64,000 nt of DNA from Myroides albus (lineage in GTDB: Bacteria > Bacteroidota > Bacteroidia > Flavobacteriales > Flavobacteriaceae): the NCBI RefSeq assembly GCF_009711045.1, contig NZ_WMJX01000005.1, positions 1 through 64,000 on the forward strand, given 5' to 3'. Below, piece after piece: positions 16,079 through 29,000 of the stretch. The position numbers were made by a program, and so were the translations under genes. How positions within the stretch are numbered: the first letter of the stretch is position 1; each line of letters starts with the position of its first letter. The notes under the pieces are model-generated. The model was not told the origin of the DNA. It was given only the letters and a program-made list of their open reading frames with translations, and did not search any database.

Positions 16079-19000
16079 ATGATCACAAATCAGACTGAAA
16101 GATTAAATTTTGCTTCTACGAAGAATATTCCTGCTTACCCAGATTTCTTGGATATTCAGGTTAAATCCTTCAAAGATTTCTTTCAATTAGAAACGAAGTC
16201 CGAAGAGAGAGGCAAAGAAGGTTTGTACAATACCTTCATGGAGAACTTCCCGATTACTGATACAAGAAACCAGTTCGTGTTGGAGTTCCTTGATTATTTT
16301 GTTGATCCTCCTCGTTATTCTATTGAAGAATGTATTGACAGAGGACTAACTTACAGCGTTCCGCTAAAAGCGCGCTTGAAGTTATACTGTACTGACCCTG
16401 AACACGAAGATTTTGAAACTATCGTTCAAGATGTTTATTTAGGAACAATACCGTATATGACTCCAAGTGGTACTTTTGTAATCAATGGAGCTGAGAGAGT
16501 CGTTGTTTCACAGTTACACCGTTCACCTGGTGTTTTCTTTGGACAATCATTTCATGCTAATGGTACTAAATTGTATTCAGCGAGAGTTATTCCTTTTAAG
16601 GGATCATGGATTGAGTTTGCTACCGATATTAATAGCGTGATGTATGCTTATATCGATAGAAAGAAAAAGTTACCAGTGACAACTTTATTCCGTGCTATCG
16701 GATTTGAAAGAGATAAAGATATCCTTGAGATTTTCGATTTAGCGGAAGAGGTTAAAGTATCAAAAACTGGTTTAAAGAAATACATCGGCCGAAGACTTGC
16801 TGCTCGTGTTTTAAACACTTGGCATGAAGACTTCGTAGATGAGGATACTGGAGAGGTTGTTTCAATTGAAAGAAATGAGATTATCTTAGACCGTGATACA
16901 GTCCTAGATAAAGATAATGTCGAAGAAATCATTGAGGCTAACGTTAAGACTATCCTTATACATAAAGAGGACAATAATCAGGCAGATTATGCCATCATAC
17001 ATAATACTTTACAAAAGGACCCTACTAACTCTGAAAAAGAGGCAGTAGAGCATATCTACCGTCAGTTGCGTAATGCTGAACCGCCTGATGAGGAGACTGC
17101 ACGTGGTATTATTGACAAATTGTTCTTCTCTGATCAACGTTACAATCTAGGTGAAGTTGGTCGTTACAGAATGAACAAAAAACTTAATCTTGATACCCCT
17201 ATTGATAAACAAGTTTTAACAAAAGAAGATATTATCACTATTGTTAAGTACTTGATTGAATTAATTAACTCAAAAGCTGAGATTGATGATATTGACCACT
17301 TATCTAACCGTCGTGTTAGAACTGTAGGTGAGCAATTATCTGCTCAGTTTGGTGTTGGTTTAGCTCGTATGGCTAGAACAATTCGCGAGCGTATGAATGT
17401 ACGTGACAACGAAGTGTTTACTCCTATCGATTTGATTAACGCTAAGACTTTATCGTCAGTTATTAATTCATTTTTTGGAACAAATCAGTTGTCTCAGTTT
17501 ATGGATCAAACGAACCCATTGGCTGAGATCACTCACAAACGTCGTTTATCTGCTTTAGGACCTGGAGGTTTATCTAGAGAGAGAGCTGGTTTCGAGGTTC
17601 GTGACGTTCACTATACTCACTACGGACGTTTATGTCCTATTGAGACTCCTGAGGGACCAAACATTGGTCTTATTTCTTCTTTAGCTGTATACGCTAAAGT
17701 AAATAATATGGGATTCATCGAGACTCCTTATCGTCCTGTAGTTGATGGTAAAGTAGATATCGTTAATGAGCCTGTTTACTTAAGTGCAGAAGAGGAAGAA
17801 GGAATGTTAATTGCACAAGCAAACGTTCCTGTTGATACTGAAGGAAGAATGACGGAAGAAAGAGTAGTTGTTAAAGAGGAAGGGGATTTCCCTGTGGTTG
17901 AACCTAAGGATATACATTATACCGACGTTGCACCAAACCAAATTGCTTCTATTTCTGCTTCATTGATTCCTTTCTTAGAGCATGATGATGCGAACCGTGC
18001 GTTGATGGGATCTAACATGATGCGTCAAGCTGTTCCTTTATTACGTCCAGAATCTCCAATTGTAGGTACTGGTTTAGAAAGACAAGTTGCTTCTGATTCA
18101 CGTGTTTTAATTAATGCTGAAGGAGATGGAACTGTTGAATATGTAGATGCTCAGAAAATTATTATTAAGTATGATCGTACGGATGATGAGCGATTGATTA
18201 GCTTTGATCCAGATGAGAAATCTTATAATTTAATTAAGTTTAGAAAAACGAATCAAAGTACTTGTATTAACCTAAAACCAATCGTTAGAAAAGGTGATAG
18301 AGTAACTAAAGGTCAAGTGCTTTGTGATGGATACGCTACCCAAGCTGGAGAGTTAGCATTAGGTCGTAATCTACAAGTGGCTTTTATGCCATGGAAAGGT
18401 TATAACTTTGAGGATGCTATCGTAATCTCTGAGAAAGTAGTGAGAGAGGATATCTTTACATCTATTCATATCGATGACTATACTTTAGAAGTTAGAGATA
18501 CTAAATTAGGTAATGAAGAATTAACTAATGATATTCCTAACGTTTCTGAAGAAGCAACAAAAGATTTGGATGAAAACGGTATGATCCGTATTGGTGCTGA
18601 AGTGAAACCTGGTGATATTTTAATTGGTAAGATTACTCCTAAAGGAGAGTCAGATCCAACACCAGAAGAAAAATTACTTCGTGCTATTTTCGGTGATAAA
18701 GCTGGGGATGTTAAGGATGCTTCATTAAAAGCTTCTCCTTCATTAAGAGGAGTTGTATTAGATAAAAAGTTATTTGCACGTGCAGTAAAAGATAAACGTA
18801 AACGTTCTAAAGATAAAGATGAATTGGCTTTACTTGAAACTAAGTTTGAAGTTAAGTTTAACGAATTGAAAGAGCGTTTAGTTGAGAAATTATTCTTTAT
18901 CGTAAATGGAAAAACATCTCAGGGGGTGTTAAACGATTTAGGAGAAGAAATTTTACCAAAAGGTAAGAAGTTTACTCAAAAAATGCTTTATGCTGTTGAT

Positions 19001-19891
19001 GACTTTGCTCATTTAACAAAAGGTCAATGGACAACTGATGAGGATGCTAATGATATGATTACTGATTTAATCCACAATTACAAGATTAAATTGAATGATC
19101 TACAAGGGGTACTTAGAAGAGAGAAATTCATGATTACTGTTGGAGATGAGTTACCATCAGGAATTCTTAAATTAGCAAAAGTTTACATTGCTAAGAAAAG
19201 AAAACTACGTGTGGGAGATAAAATGGCAGGACGTCACGGTAACAAAGGTATCGTTGCGAGAATCGTTAGAGACGAGGATATGCCATTCTTAGAAGATGGT
19301 ACACCAGTTGATATTGTGTTGAACCCATTAGGGGTACCTTCGCGTATGAACATTGGTCAGATTTATGAAACAGTTTTAGGTTGGGCAGGTCTTAAATTAG
19401 GTAAGAAGTATGCTACACCAATCTTTGACGGTGCAGAATTAGATCAGATTAATGAGTTAACTGATGAAGCTGGTATTCCAAGATTCGGACACACTTACCT
19501 TTATGATGGAGGTACAGGTGAGAGATTCCACCAAAGAGCTACAGTGGGTGTTATCTACATGTTGAAATTAGGTCACATGGTTGATGATAAAATGCACGCA
19601 CGTTCTATTGGTCCTTACTCGTTGATTACTCAACAACCATTAGGAGGTAAGGCTCAATTTGGAGGTCAACGTTTTGGAGAGATGGAGGTATGGGCTTTAG
19701 AGGCTTATGGTGCATCAAGTACATTACGTGAGATTTTGACGGTGAAATCAGATGACGTTATTGGTAGAGCGAAAACTTACGAAGCTATCGTTAAAGGGGA
19801 AACTATGCCAGAACCAGGACTACCTGAATCATTCAATGTATTAATGCATGAATTAAAAGGTCTTGGATTAGACATCAGATTAGAAGATTAA
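16079..19891 (+). CDS. rpoB: DNA-directed RNA polymerase subunit beta
   Basis: 1270 residues from ATG 16079 ([13 protein letters not shown]), the usual start in the family; an in-frame TTG at 16034 lies in the hairpin leader and is unlikely. Subunit of the core polymerase. Standard blocks are present, including [34 protein letters not shown] and [12 protein letters not shown]. The rifampicin pocket reads [25 protein letters not shown], with the D, H and S residues that are altered in common resistant mutants all in the sensitive form. Confidence 0.98.
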   Translation: MITNQTERLNFASTKNIPAYPDFLDIQVKSFKDFFQLETKSEERGKEGLYNTFMENFPITDTRNQFVLEFLDYFVDPPRYSIEECIDRGLTYSVPLKARLKLYCTDPEHEDFETIVQDVYLGTIPYMTPSGTFVINGAERVVVSQLHRSPGVFFGQSFHANGTKLYSARVIPFKGSWIEFATDINSVMYAYIDRKKKLPVTTLFRAIGFERDKDILEIFDLAEEVKVSKTGLKKYIGRRLAARVLNTWHEDFVDEDTGEVVSIERNEIILDRDTVLDKDNVEEIIEANVKTILIHKEDNNQADYAIIHNTLQKDPTNSEKEAVEHIYRQLRNAEPPDEETARGIIDKLFFSDQRYNLGEVGRYRMNKKLNLDTPIDKQVLTKEDIITIVKYLIELINSKAEIDDIDHLSNRRVRTVGEQLSAQFGVGLARMARTIRERMNVRDNEVFTPIDLINAKTLSSVINSFFGTNQLSQFMDQTNPLAEITHKRRLSALGPGGLSRERAGFEVRDVHYTHYGRLCPIETPEGPNIGLISSLAVYAKVNNMGFIETPYRPVVDGKVDIVNEPVYLSAEEEEGMLIAQANVPVDTEGRMTEERVVVKEEGDFPVVEPKDIHYTDVAPNQIASISASLIPFLEHDDANRALMGSNMMRQAVPLLRPESPIVGTGLERQVASDSRVLINAEGDGTVEYVDAQKIIIKYDRTDDERLISFDPDEKSYNLIKFRKTNQSTCINLKPIVRKGDRVTKGQVLCDGYATQAGELALGRNLQVAFMPWKGYNFEDAIVISEKVVREDIFTSIHIDDYTLEVRDTKLGNEELTNDIPNVSEEATKDLDENGMIRIGAEVKPGDILIGKITPKGESDPTPEEKLLRAIFGDKAGDVKDASLKASPSLRGVVLDKKLFARAVKDKRKRSKDKDELALLETKFEVKFNELKERLVEKLFFIVNGKTSQGVLNDLGEEILPKGKKFTQKMLYAVDDFAHLTKGQWTTDEDANDMITDLIHNYKIKLNDLQGVLRREKFMITVGDELPSGILKLAKVYIAKKRKLRVGDKMAGRHGNKGIVARIVRDEDMPFLEDGTPVDIVLNPLGVPSRMNIGQIYETVLGWAGLKLGKKYATPIFDGAELDQINELTDEAGIPRFGHTYLYDGGTGERFHQRATVGVIYMLKLGHMVDDKMHARSIGPYSLITQQPLGGKAQFGGQRFGEMEVWALEAYGASSTLREILTVKSDDVIGRAKTYEAIVKGETMPEPGLPESFNVLMHELKGLGLDIRLED

Positions 19892-19902
19892 ACTAAGATA
19901 AT

Positions 19903-19932
19903 AGAGTAAGCAGTACTTTACTGCTTACTCTT
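19903..19932 (+). promoter_or_regulatory. Intergenic hairpin between rpoB and rpoC
   Basis: A perfect 11-bp stem (19903-19913 with 19921-19931) and 7-nt loop, with no proper T tract. It may stabilise or process the mRNA between the two subunit genes. Confidence 0.55.
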
Positions 19933-19963
19933 AATATCATACACTTTAACAAGTAAGTTTACC

Positions 19964-22900
19964 ATGAATAAAAATAAAGAGAAAAATACCGTTAAAAGGT
20001 TTAATAAAATCTCAATCGGTTTAGCTTCACCTGAATCGATTCTTGCTGAATCAAGAGGGGAAGTTTTAAAACCAGAAACTATTAACTATCGTACTCATAA
20101 ACCTGAGAGAGATGGTCTTTTCTGTGAACGTATTTTCGGACCTGTAAAAGATTATGAGTGTGCTTGTGGTAAGTATAAAAGAATCCGTTACAAAGGGATC
20201 GTATGTGACCGTTGTGGGGTTGAAGTTACTGAGAAAAAAGTACGTAGAGATCGCGTAGGACACATTAACTTGGTTGTTCCAATCGCTCATATCTGGTACT
20301 TCCGTTCTCTTCCAAATAAGATTGGTTATATCTTAGGATTACCATCTAAGAAATTAGATATGATAATCTATTATGAGCGTTATGTTGTTATCCAAGCGGG
20401 TATTGCAAAAGACGCTGAAGGTGAACCTATCAAACGTTTAGATTTCTTAACTGAAGAAGAGTATTTGAATATCTGTGATACTCTTCCGATGGAAAATCAA
20501 TATTTAGATGACAATGATCCTAATAAATTCATCGCTAAAATGGGTGCTGAATGTATTATGGATTTATTGGCAACTACTGACTTAGATGAATTGTCATATA
20601 CACTGCGTCATGCTGCTAATAATGAAACATCTAAGCAAAGAAAAACTGAGGCATTAAAACGTTTACAAGTTGTAGAGTCTTTCCGTGAATCAAATTTGAA
20701 TCGCGAGAACAGACCTGAGTGGATGATCTTGAAAGTTATTCCAGTTATTCCACCTGAATTACGTCCATTAGTTCCATTAGATGGAGGTCGTTTTGCAACT
20801 TCTGATTTGAATGACTTATATCGTCGTGTAATTATTAGAAACAACCGTTTAAAACGATTAATGGAGATTAAAGCTCCTGAAGTTATTTTGCGTAATGAAA
20901 AACGTATGCTTCAAGAAGCTGTAGATTCTCTATTTGACAACACAAGAAAATCTTCTGCTGTTAAAACTGAATCTAATCGTCCATTAAAATCTTTATCTGA
21001 TTCGTTGAAAGGTAAACAAGGTCGTTTCCGTCAGAACTTATTAGGTAAACGTGTTGACTATTCTGCTCGTTCAGTAATTGTTGTTGGACCTGAGTTAAAG
21101 TTATACGAGTGTGGATTGCCAAAAGATATGGCTGCTGAACTTTACAAACCTTTTGTTATTCGTAAGTTAATAGAAAGAGGTATCGTAAAAACAGTAAAAT
21201 CTGCAAAGAAAATTATAGATAAGAAAGAGCCTGTTGTTTGGGATATCTTAGAGAACGTGATTAAAGGACATCCAGTTCTTTTGAACCGTGCTCCTACGTT
21301 ACACAGATTGGGTATTCAAGCTTTTCAACCTAAGTTGATTGAAGGTAAAGCAATTCAGTTACACCCATTAGTGTGTACTGCATTTAATGCCGATTTCGAT
21401 GGTGACCAGATGGCTGTGCATTTACCATTAGGACCTGAAGCTATTTTAGAGTCTCAATTGTTAATGTTAGCTTCTCACAATATCTTGAATCCTGCAAATG
21501 GTGCTCCTATTACTGTACCTTCTCAAGACATGGTACTTGGTCTATACTATATGACTAAGTTACGTAAGTCTACACCAGAGGAAATTGTAAAAGGAGAAGG
21601 TCTTACTTTCTATTCTGTAGAAGAAGTACACATTGCTATTAATGAGGGTAAATTAGATTTGAATGCAGGTGTTAAAGTTAGAGCTAAAGACTATAACGCT
21701 GAAGGAGAGTTAGTTTATCAAATTATTGAAACTACAGCTGGTAGAATCTTATTTAACGAGGTTGTACCTGAGGTAGCAGGATATATTAATGAAGTATTGA
21801 CTAAGAAATCTTTAAGAGATATTATTGGTCGTATTTTAAGTATCACTGATGTGCCTACTACGGCAGCATTCCTTGATGATATTAAGAACATGGGATACGG
21901 TTACGCATTCCGTGGTGGTTTATCATTCAGTTTAGGTGATATTATGATTCCTGGACGTAAACAAGAATTAATTGATGATGCGAACCAACAAGTAGATCAT
22001 ATTACGATGAACTATAACATGGGTCTTATCACAAATAATGAGCGTTACAATCAGGTAATTGACGTTTGGACATCTACAAACGCAATGTTAACTGAGCTTG
22101 CGATGAAGAATATCCGTGAGGATAAACAAGGGTTTAACTCTGTGTACATGATGCTTGATTCTGGAGCGCGTGGTTCTAAAGAGCAGATTCGTCAGTTAAC
22201 TGGTATGCGTGGTTTGATGGCTAAGCCTAAAAAATCTACTGCTGGTGGTGGTGAGATTATTGAAAACCCAATTCTTTCTAACTTTAAAGAGGGACTTTCG
22301 ATTTTAGAGTACTTTATTTCTACGCACGGTGCACGTAAAGGTCTTGCCGATACGGCATTAAAAACTGCGGATGCTGGTTACTTAACTCGTCGTTTACACG
22401 ATGTTGCACAAGATGTAATTGTAAATAGTGAAGATTGTGGTACTTTAAGAGGAATCGAAGTTAAAGCTCTTAAAAAGAATGAGGAAGTTATTGAATCATT
22501 AGGAGAAAGAGTATTAGGTCGTGTTTCATTGAATGATGTAGTGAATCCATTAAACTCTGAAATCATTGTACACGCAGGTCAAGAAGTTAGTGAAGCAATT
22601 GCTAAAGCTATTAATGCTGCACCAATTGAGTCAATCGAGGTTCGCTCTCCATTAACTTGTGAGGCTAAAGCTGGTATTTGTTCTCAGTGTTATGGACGTA
22701 ACTTAGCTACTGCTAAGATGGTTCAAAAAGGTGAGGCAGTTGGAGTTGTTGCAGCTCAATCTATTGGTGAGCCTGGTACACAGTTAACATTAAGAACGTT
22801 CCACGTTGGGGGTACTGCAGGTAATATTTCAGAAACTTCAAGTATCAACTCTAAGTTTAAAGGTCGTCTTGAAATGGAAGACTTAAAAACAGTTAAAGGA

Positions 22901-24235
22901 GAGGATAATGAAGGGAAAGTTATTGATATCGTTATTTCTCGTTCGACTGAGGCTAAATTATTTGATGTTAATACAGGTATTTTATTAACTACGAATAATA
23001 TTCCTTACGGTTCTACAATCTATGTTGAGGATGGAGCTATTGTTGAAGAGGGAACTACTATCTGTAAATGGGACCCTTATAATGGTGTAATTGTTTCTGA
23101 GTTTACTGGTAAGATTGCTTACGAAGATATCGAGCAAGGACAAACGTTCATGGTTGAGATCGATGAGCAAACTGGATTCCAAGAGAAAGTTATTACTGAG
23201 TCAAGAAATAAAAAGTTAATTCCTACTTTATTAATTTATGGTAAAGATGGTGAGTTAATACGTTCTTACAACTTACCAGTAGGGTCACACTTAATGGTAA
23301 ATGATGGTGAGAAAATTAAAGCTGGTAAAGTTTTAGTTAAGATTCCTCGTCACACATCTAAAGCTGGGGATATTACAGGAGGTCTTCCAAGAATTACAGA
23401 GTTATTAGAAGCTCGTAATCCTTCAAACCCTGCTGTTGTTTCTGAAATAGATGGTGTTGTATCTTTTGGTAAGATTAAGAGAGGTAACCGCGAAATCATC
23501 GTTGAGTCTAAAACAGGTGATGTTAGAAAATACTTAGTTAAGTTATCTAATCAAATTCTTGTTCAAGAAAATGACTTCGTTAAAGCTGGTATGCCATTAT
23601 CTGATGGAGCTATTACTCCGGAAGATATCTTAAGAATTCAAGGGCCTTCTGCTGTTCAACAGTACTTGGTTAATGAAATTCAAGAGGTTTACCGTTTGCA
23701 AGGTGTAAAAATTAGCGATAAACACTTCGAGGTTGTTATTCGTCAAATGATGCGTAAAGTGCAGATTCAAGATCCAGGGGATACTTTATTCTTAGAGGAT
23801 CAATTAGTACACGCAAGTGATTTTATCGAAGAGAACGATAGATTATTCGGAATGAAAGTAGTTGAAGATGCTGGTGAATCTGAAAATCTAAAAGAAGGAC
23901 AAATTGTTACAATGAGAGAGTTACGTGATGAAAACTCTTTATTAAGACGTGAAGATAAGAACTTAGTTGTTGCGCGTGATGTAATGCCAGCTACAGGTAC
24001 TCCAATTCTTCAAGGTATTACTAGAGCTTCATTACAGACAAAATCATTTATCTCTGCTGCTTCTTTCCAGGAAACAACAAAAGTATTGAACGAAGCTGCT
24101 GTTGCTGGTAAGGTTGATACATTAACAGGATTGAAAGAGAATGTTATTGTTGGACATAGAATCCCTGCTGGTACAGGTATGAGAGATTACGACAATATTG
24201 TTGTAAGTTCTTTAGAGGAGGATGGTATCCTTTAA
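19964..24235 (+). CDS. rpoC: DNA-directed RNA polymerase subunit beta'
   Basis: 1423 residues. The N-terminal zinc site [20 protein letters not shown], the magnesium-chelating catalytic loop [15 protein letters not shown] and the trigger-loop/bridge-helix segments ([19 protein letters not shown]) are all present. A second cysteine cluster ([15 protein letters not shown]) forms the other zinc site. Normal length for Bacteroidota, which have one long beta' subunit without a split. It is the end of the core operon apart from the small DUF3467 gene 21 nt downstream. Confidence 0.98.
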   Translation: MNKNKEKNTVKRFNKISIGLASPESILAESRGEVLKPETINYRTHKPERDGLFCERIFGPVKDYECACGKYKRIRYKGIVCDRCGVEVTEKKVRRDRVGHINLVVPIAHIWYFRSLPNKIGYILGLPSKKLDMIIYYERYVVIQAGIAKDAEGEPIKRLDFLTEEEYLNICDTLPMENQYLDDNDPNKFIAKMGAECIMDLLATTDLDELSYTLRHAANNETSKQRKTEALKRLQVVESFRESNLNRENRPEWMILKVIPVIPPELRPLVPLDGGRFATSDLNDLYRRVIIRNNRLKRLMEIKAPEVILRNEKRMLQEAVDSLFDNTRKSSAVKTESNRPLKSLSDSLKGKQGRFRQNLLGKRVDYSARSVIVVGPELKLYECGLPKDMAAELYKPFVIRKLIERGIVKTVKSAKKIIDKKEPVVWDILENVIKGHPVLLNRAPTLHRLGIQAFQPKLIEGKAIQLHPLVCTAFNADFDGDQMAVHLPLGPEAILESQLLMLASHNILNPANGAPITVPSQDMVLGLYYMTKLRKSTPEEIVKGEGLTFYSVEEVHIAINEGKLDLNAGVKVRAKDYNAEGELVYQIIETTAGRILFNEVVPEVAGYINEVLTKKSLRDIIGRILSITDVPTTAAFLDDIKNMGYGYAFRGGLSFSLGDIMIPGRKQELIDDANQQVDHITMNYNMGLITNNERYNQVIDVWTSTNAMLTELAMKNIREDKQGFNSVYMMLDSGARGSKEQIRQLTGMRGLMAKPKKSTAGGGEIIENPILSNFKEGLSILEYFISTHGARKGLADTALKTADAGYLTRRLHDVAQDVIVNSEDCGTLRGIEVKALKKNEEVIESLGERVLGRVSLNDVVNPLNSEIIVHAGQEVSEAIAKAINAAPIESIEVRSPLTCEAKAGICSQCYGRNLATAKMVQKGEAVGVVAAQSIGEPGTQLTLRTFHVGGTAGNISETSSINSKFKGRLEMEDLKTVKGEDNEGKVIDIVISRSTEAKLFDVNTGILLTTNNIPYGSTIYVEDGAIVEEGTTICKWDPYNGVIVSEFTGKIAYEDIEQGQTFMVEIDEQTGFQEKVITESRNKKLIPTLLIYGKDGELIRSYNLPVGSHLMVNDGEKIKAGKVLVKIPRHTSKAGDITGGLPRITELLEARNPSNPAVVSEIDGVVSFGKIKRGNREIIVESKTGDVRKYLVKLSNQILVQENDFVKAGMPLSDGAITPEDILRIQGPSAVQQYLVNEIQEVYRLQGVKISDKHFEVVIRQMMRKVQIQDPGDTLFLEDQLVHASDFIEENDRLFGMKVVEDAGESENLKEGQIVTMRELRDENSLLRREDKNLVVARDVMPATGTPILQGITRASLQTKSFISAASFQETTKVLNEAAVAGKVDTLTGLKENVIVGHRIPAGTGMRDYDNIVVSSLEEDGIL

Positions 24236-24256
24236 TAATTAAATAAATATAAGATT

Positions 24257-24562
24257 ATGAGTGAAGATCATAAATTTGACATTGAGCTTGATGAGCTAAC
24301 TGCCGAGGGTACTTTTAGTAATCTTGCAATAATTAATCATTCAAACACTGAGTTTGTTGTTGATTTTGCTAGTGTTATGCCTGGAGTTCCTAAAGCTAAG
24401 GTGAAATCTCGTATTATTTTAACTCCCCATCATGCTAAGCGATTAGCAAATGCCTTGTTAGATAATCTACAAAGATTTGAAGCAGCTAATGGTGAGATTA
24501 ATGACAGTGGTAGTGTTTTTGATCCGAACTCTGTAAGCTTTGGACCTAAAGGAAAAGCATAA
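24257..24562 (+). CDS. DUF3467 family protein
   Basis: This is a 101-residue acidic protein with the DUF3467 pattern: NLAIINHSNTEFVVDFASVMPGVPKAKVKSRIILTPHHAKRLANALLDNLQRFEA. The function is unknown. Members often lie next to rpoC in Bacteroidota, which suggests co-expression with RNA polymerase. It starts 21 nt after rpoC and is followed by a strong terminator, so it closes the operon. Confidence 0.9.
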   Translation: MSEDHKFDIELDELTAEGTFSNLAIINHSNTEFVVDFASVMPGVPKAKVKSRIILTPHHAKRLANALLDNLQRFEAANGEINDSGSVFDPNSVSFGPKGKA

Positions 24563-24580
24563 TTTTATATCATCATATCT

Positions 24581-24617
24581 AAACCCCCTATTCATTTGAG
24601 TAGGGGGTTTTCTTTTT
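24581..24617 (+). terminator. Terminator of the rpoBC-DUF3467 operon
   Basis: AAACCCCCTA (24581-24590) and TAGGGGGTTT (24601-24610) form a perfect stem with a 10-nt loop, followed by TTCTTTTT. Confidence 0.92.
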
Positions 24618-24626
24618 ATAAAATAA

Positions 24627-24656
24627 AAAGGGCGCTTATGGTATAGCGCCCTTTTA
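24627..24656. terminator. Bidirectional hairpin terminator
   Basis: AAAAGGGCGCT (24627-24637) and AGCGCCCTTTT (24646-24656) with an 8-nt loop give T runs on both strands. It can serve the convergent superoxide dismutase transcript as well as back up the rpoC terminator. Confidence 0.85.
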
Positions 24657-24811
24657 AATTGTAAAAAAATAAAGCAAAAAAAATAAAATAATACTTGTGC
24701 TTGCCTTACATAAATAGAGGTTTATGGCTTTCTCTTTGTACTTTCTGTACCTATTATGTCATACAAACTATAATCTTTATTTTCTTACAATTAGTTATAT
24801 ATAATGAAGAT

Positions 24812-25201
24812 TTATTCGAAATTACATTGCAGTTTTATCGTTGCAAGTATAGTTTTTAGCCTACCAAAATTTGTTGGCTCTTTTGAGATACTGTCTATGT
24901 TTTTTTCGTAGAATTCTATTAGCTCTATTGCTTTTCGATAGTATTTTTTCGAGTTACTATAATCTTTAAGATCATAGCTGAGCTGACTTATTCTGATGCA
25001 TGATTCGATGTAGTAACTATAGATAGGAATATTGCTCAATAAACATTTCCAATAGTTAGTCTGCATCAGTTCTGCTCTAGTAAAGGCTTCAATGTATGAA
25101 TACAGGGCTTCTTCTTTTTTGCCTGTCTCTATCAGTTTGTCAGCTGTAGCTTGTTTAAGCTTCCAAGATTCTTCTACAAATTTTAGACAGTTTATACTCA
25201 T
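24812..25201 (-). CDS. Small helical (TPR-like) protein of unknown function
   Basis: This 129-residue protein is predicted all-helical, with alternating pairs such as KQATADKLIETGKKEEALYSYIEAFTRAELM and QLSYDLKDYSNSKKYYRKAIELIEFYEKN that read as tetratricopeptide-like repeats. It has no signal peptide or membrane helix, so it is probably cytoplasmic. Its start overlaps the superoxide dismutase stop by one base (TAATG), indicating translational coupling. I do not recognise the family; a link with superoxide stress is inferred only from position. Confidence 0.75.
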   Translation of the reverse strand: MSINCLKFVEESWKLKQATADKLIETGKKEEALYSYIEAFTRAELMQTNYWKCLLSNIPIYSYYIESCIRISQLSYDLKDYSNSKKYYRKAIELIEFYEKNIDSISKEPTNFGRLKTILATIKLQCNFE

Positions 25202-25791
25202 TATAATAAATTTTGGTTAGCAAATTCCCAATTGATTATTTCCCAAAAGCCTTCAATGAATTTTGGTCTTGCGTTTCTGTGATCTATGTAGTAGGCATGC
25301 TCCCATACATCTATAGTTAGTATTGGTTTCATGTTTTTTATTAATGGCGTGTCAGCGTCTTTCATTGGTAATATTTCAAGCTGTCCATTCATATTTAATG
25401 CTAACCATACCCAACCTGCTCCGAAAAGTTTTGTCGCTATTTCAGTGAATTGTTTTTTAAATTCTTCTATGGAATTAAAATCTCTTTCTATTAGTTTTTT
25501 TATTTTTCCATGTGGTTGCTCTGTCTTTTGGGGAGTTAAACACTTCCAATAGAATGAGTGATTAAAGTGTTGTGCTGCATTGTTGTAAATACCTGTTTCG
25601 CCTTTGTCAAAACTGACTTTGATAATGTTCTCTAAACTCTCATTCTCATATTGAGTATTTGTTATCAAATTATTAAGGTTGTTTACATAAGTTTGATGAT
25701 GCTTTCCATAGTGATATTCAAATCCTTCTTTTGAGATAATAGGCTCAAAAGCTGTAGTTTCATATGGTAACTGTGGTAATGTGAATGTCAT
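25201..25791 (-). CDS. sodB: Superoxide dismutase, iron type
   Basis: 196 residues, the standard length. It converts superoxide to oxygen and hydrogen peroxide in the cytoplasm. Metal ligands are visible: a histidine in YHYGKHHQTYV, a histidine in NNAAQHFNHSFYW, and aspartate and histidine in DVWEHAYYIDHRNARP. The glutamine in NNAAQ is where iron-type enzymes carry their second-sphere residue, so iron is the likely cofactor, though cambialistic use cannot be excluded. It is the first gene of a two-gene unit. Confidence 0.94.
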   Translation of the reverse strand: MTFTLPQLPYETTAFEPIISKEGFEYHYGKHHQTYVNNLNNLITNTQYENESLENIIKVSFDKGETGIYNNAAQHFNHSFYWKCLTPQKTEQPHGKIKKLIERDFNSIEEFKKQFTEIATKLFGAGWVWLALNMNGQLEILPMKDADTPLIKNMKPILTIDVWEHAYYIDHRNARPKFIEGFWEIINWEFANQNLL

Positions 25792-26011
25792 ATCGTTGTT
25801 AGTTTTAAATTAGTTGTGTAAAAATATAAATTTAGACTCAACTAAAAAAATAATTAAGGGATTAATTGAAGATAAAATCTCTTAATGATTTCTTCATATT
25901 GGTTAACAGAGACTTAATCTGGAATTTTAAATTTTCATTTTAGAAATTATGTTATTTGTGATGCATTTGAATAGTTACTATTTGAATTATTAACAACACA
26001 AATAAGTAGAA

Positions 26012-29000
26012 ATGAAAAAAGTTATTAGAAGTGGGCATGTTTTTTATTTTCTTGTAGGTACCTTGAGTTTATGTTCTATTCAATCAAGTTACGCCAATGA
26101 TGATAAGCATTCCAACCACGTACATCAAAGTGTAATCAATGATGATCTTCAGCAACAGAATTTTATTGGGCAAGTTATTGACAATTTTGGTATCCCTTTA
26201 CCTGGTGCTACTGTTTTACATTTAAAGTCAGGTAGTGCAACCAGTACTGAACTTGATGGACGTTTTAAATTTGAAAATTCATCGAATACTGAAAGTATTG
26301 AAGTAGAAGTTTCTTTTATTGGTTTCGAAACTCAACGTGTTACGTTACAAAAGGGTAAGTTTCTAAGAATAAACTTAAAGGAATCGAGTAATATGCTTAA
26401 TGAGGTGGTTGTTACTGCACTTGGAATTAAGCGAGAGGAAAAGAAACTTGGTTATTCTCAACAAACTTTGAAGAATGAGGACCTTGAAAGAGCGCGATCT
26501 AATAGTTGGTCAGATGCATTAAAAGGTAAAGTAGCAGGAATGACTATGTTGTCTTCCAGTTCAGGACCAATGAATTCTACTCAGATTAAGCTTCGTGGTG
26601 ATCGGTCATTAGATATGTCGAGTAATGGTGCTCTTGTTGTAATCGACGGAGTGGTTATGAATAATGATCTTTGGGATAGTGGAGCAAGTAGCTCATATAT
26701 TAGTAATGATGCACCAGTTGACTATGGAAATGGAATTGCTGATATAAATCCAGATGACATAGAATCTATTACTGTTTTAAAAGGGCCAGGTGCAGCAGCT
26801 TTGTATGGTTCACGTGCTTCTAATGGTGTATTGATGGTAACAACAAAATCAGGTAAAAACCAGAAAGGTGTAGGAATTTCATTTAATTCTAATGTTAGTT
26901 TTGACGTAATTCAGCGTTGGCCAGATTATCAGTATAAGTATGGTCAAGGATCAGGGAAGAGTTTCGACAAGGATGGTAATCCATACTACTCATATGGCTT
27001 GTCTGAGGATGGTGGTAACACAGGAAGTACAAGTAGTGCTTTCGGACCTAAGTTCGACGGACAGTATTTCTTCCAGTATGACCCTCTAACAGAAGGGCAG
27101 GGAGAGGAACGCACATTGTGGCGACCTTACAAGAACAATATCAAAGATTTTTGGAGAACGGGAATGACTATGACGAATTCTTTGAGTCTTTCTGGGGGAA
27201 GCGACAAAGGAGATATCCGTTCAACGATCACGCATTCTAAAAATGAATGGATCATGCCAAATACAGGTTTTGATCGTACAACTGTGTCTACAAAGGCTAA
27301 ATACGATATATCTAAAGGTGTAACGGTTAATGCCAATATGAGTTATACAAATAGAAAGAGTGATAACTTACCAGGTACAGGTTATGGAAACCATACTATA
27401 GGGTACTTTATGATATTTCAAAATCCCAATGTCGATTTAGATTGGTATCGTCCCATTTGGAAAAGTGGATATGAACAAATCGATCAGATACACCCTTTTA
27501 GTTCTTATATAGAAAACCCATATTTAATTGCCTATGAAACTACAAATCCTCTAAATACGAATACCTTAACAGGTAGTTTATCTGCCGATATTGATCTTGC
27601 TCCTAAATTAAAGTTAATGGTTCGCGGGGCTCTTAATTCTCGAAATGATAATAGAGAACAAAAGCGACCGTATAGTACTACTAAGTTTGGTAAAGGATAC
27701 TATAAAACACAACAAATTAATTTCCAAGAAATCAATACAGATTTCTTATTGTCATATACCAATGATGATTCGGATTTATACAGTTATAGTGCGTCTTTTG
27801 GAGGGAATATGTTGAACTCTAAATACCACAGTGTGTCAGCTTATGTAGATGGGCTTGTAACCCCAGGAGTATATATGTTGGCAAATGGGATTAATAATCC
27901 AACTACGAATGTTAGCGATAGGGATTATAAAGTTAACTCTCTTTATGGGACAGCTTCATTTGGGTACAAGAATAAAGTCTTTGTAGATGCAACTTTGAGA
28001 AATGATTGGTCAAGTACACTTCAAAAGGGAAATTGGTCATTCATGTATCCTTCTGTTAATACAAGCTTTATTTTAAGTGATATTTTTAATCTACCTTCTG
28101 TGATAGATTACTCTAAATTGCGATTTTCTTTTGCTGAAGTAGGTAATGGTACTAAGCCATATCAAACGTTGCTGTATTATAGCAATAGTGCATTTGCAAG
28201 TTCTGCTACTTCACCTACAACCTTACACAATGATGACTTAAAGCCAGAACGCACAAGAAGTTATGAAATTGGTTATGAGCAAAGGATGTTCAAGAATCGC
28301 TTATCTTTTGACGTTACCTTGTATAAAACTAATACCGAGAACCAGATTTTAACGGTGCCTTTAAACTACGCAACAGGTTATAGTAAGAAAGTTTTGAATA
28401 TGGGTGATATTCAGAACAAAGGTATCGAATTGATGGTGAGTGGTACTCCTGTTAAAACAAAACATTTCTCTTGGAGAACCTCTTTGAATTGGGCGAAGAA
28501 TGAGAATAAGATATTGAGTTTGGCAGAAGAGTTTGAAGGAGGAGATGAACAAGTAATTGCTCAATCGGGTACAGCTTCAATCATTGCGAAGGTTGGAGGA
28601 AGTACAGGTGACTTATATGGAGCTAAGTTTGTTCGAAATGACCAAGGTCAAATTATCTACAATGACAAGGGATTGCCAGAACAATCGAATGATTTACACT
28701 ATATCGGTAGCGCTTATGCTGATTGGACGATGGGATGGACGAATACATTAAAATACAAGAATGTAACTTTTAGCTTTACAATTGATGGACAGTATGGTGG
28801 AAAAGTTTATTCTCAATCGCATCACAAGATGAGTGAGCAAGGTAAGTTGAAACATACCTTATACGGTCGTGAGCAAGGGTACATCGTTGGAGATGGAGTA
28901 GTGCAAAATGGCGATGGTTCATTTTCTCCCAATACAACTCAAGTTGCACCAGCTGATTATTATAAAGAGTATTACCGTAGAGCTAATTTAGAGTCTAATA

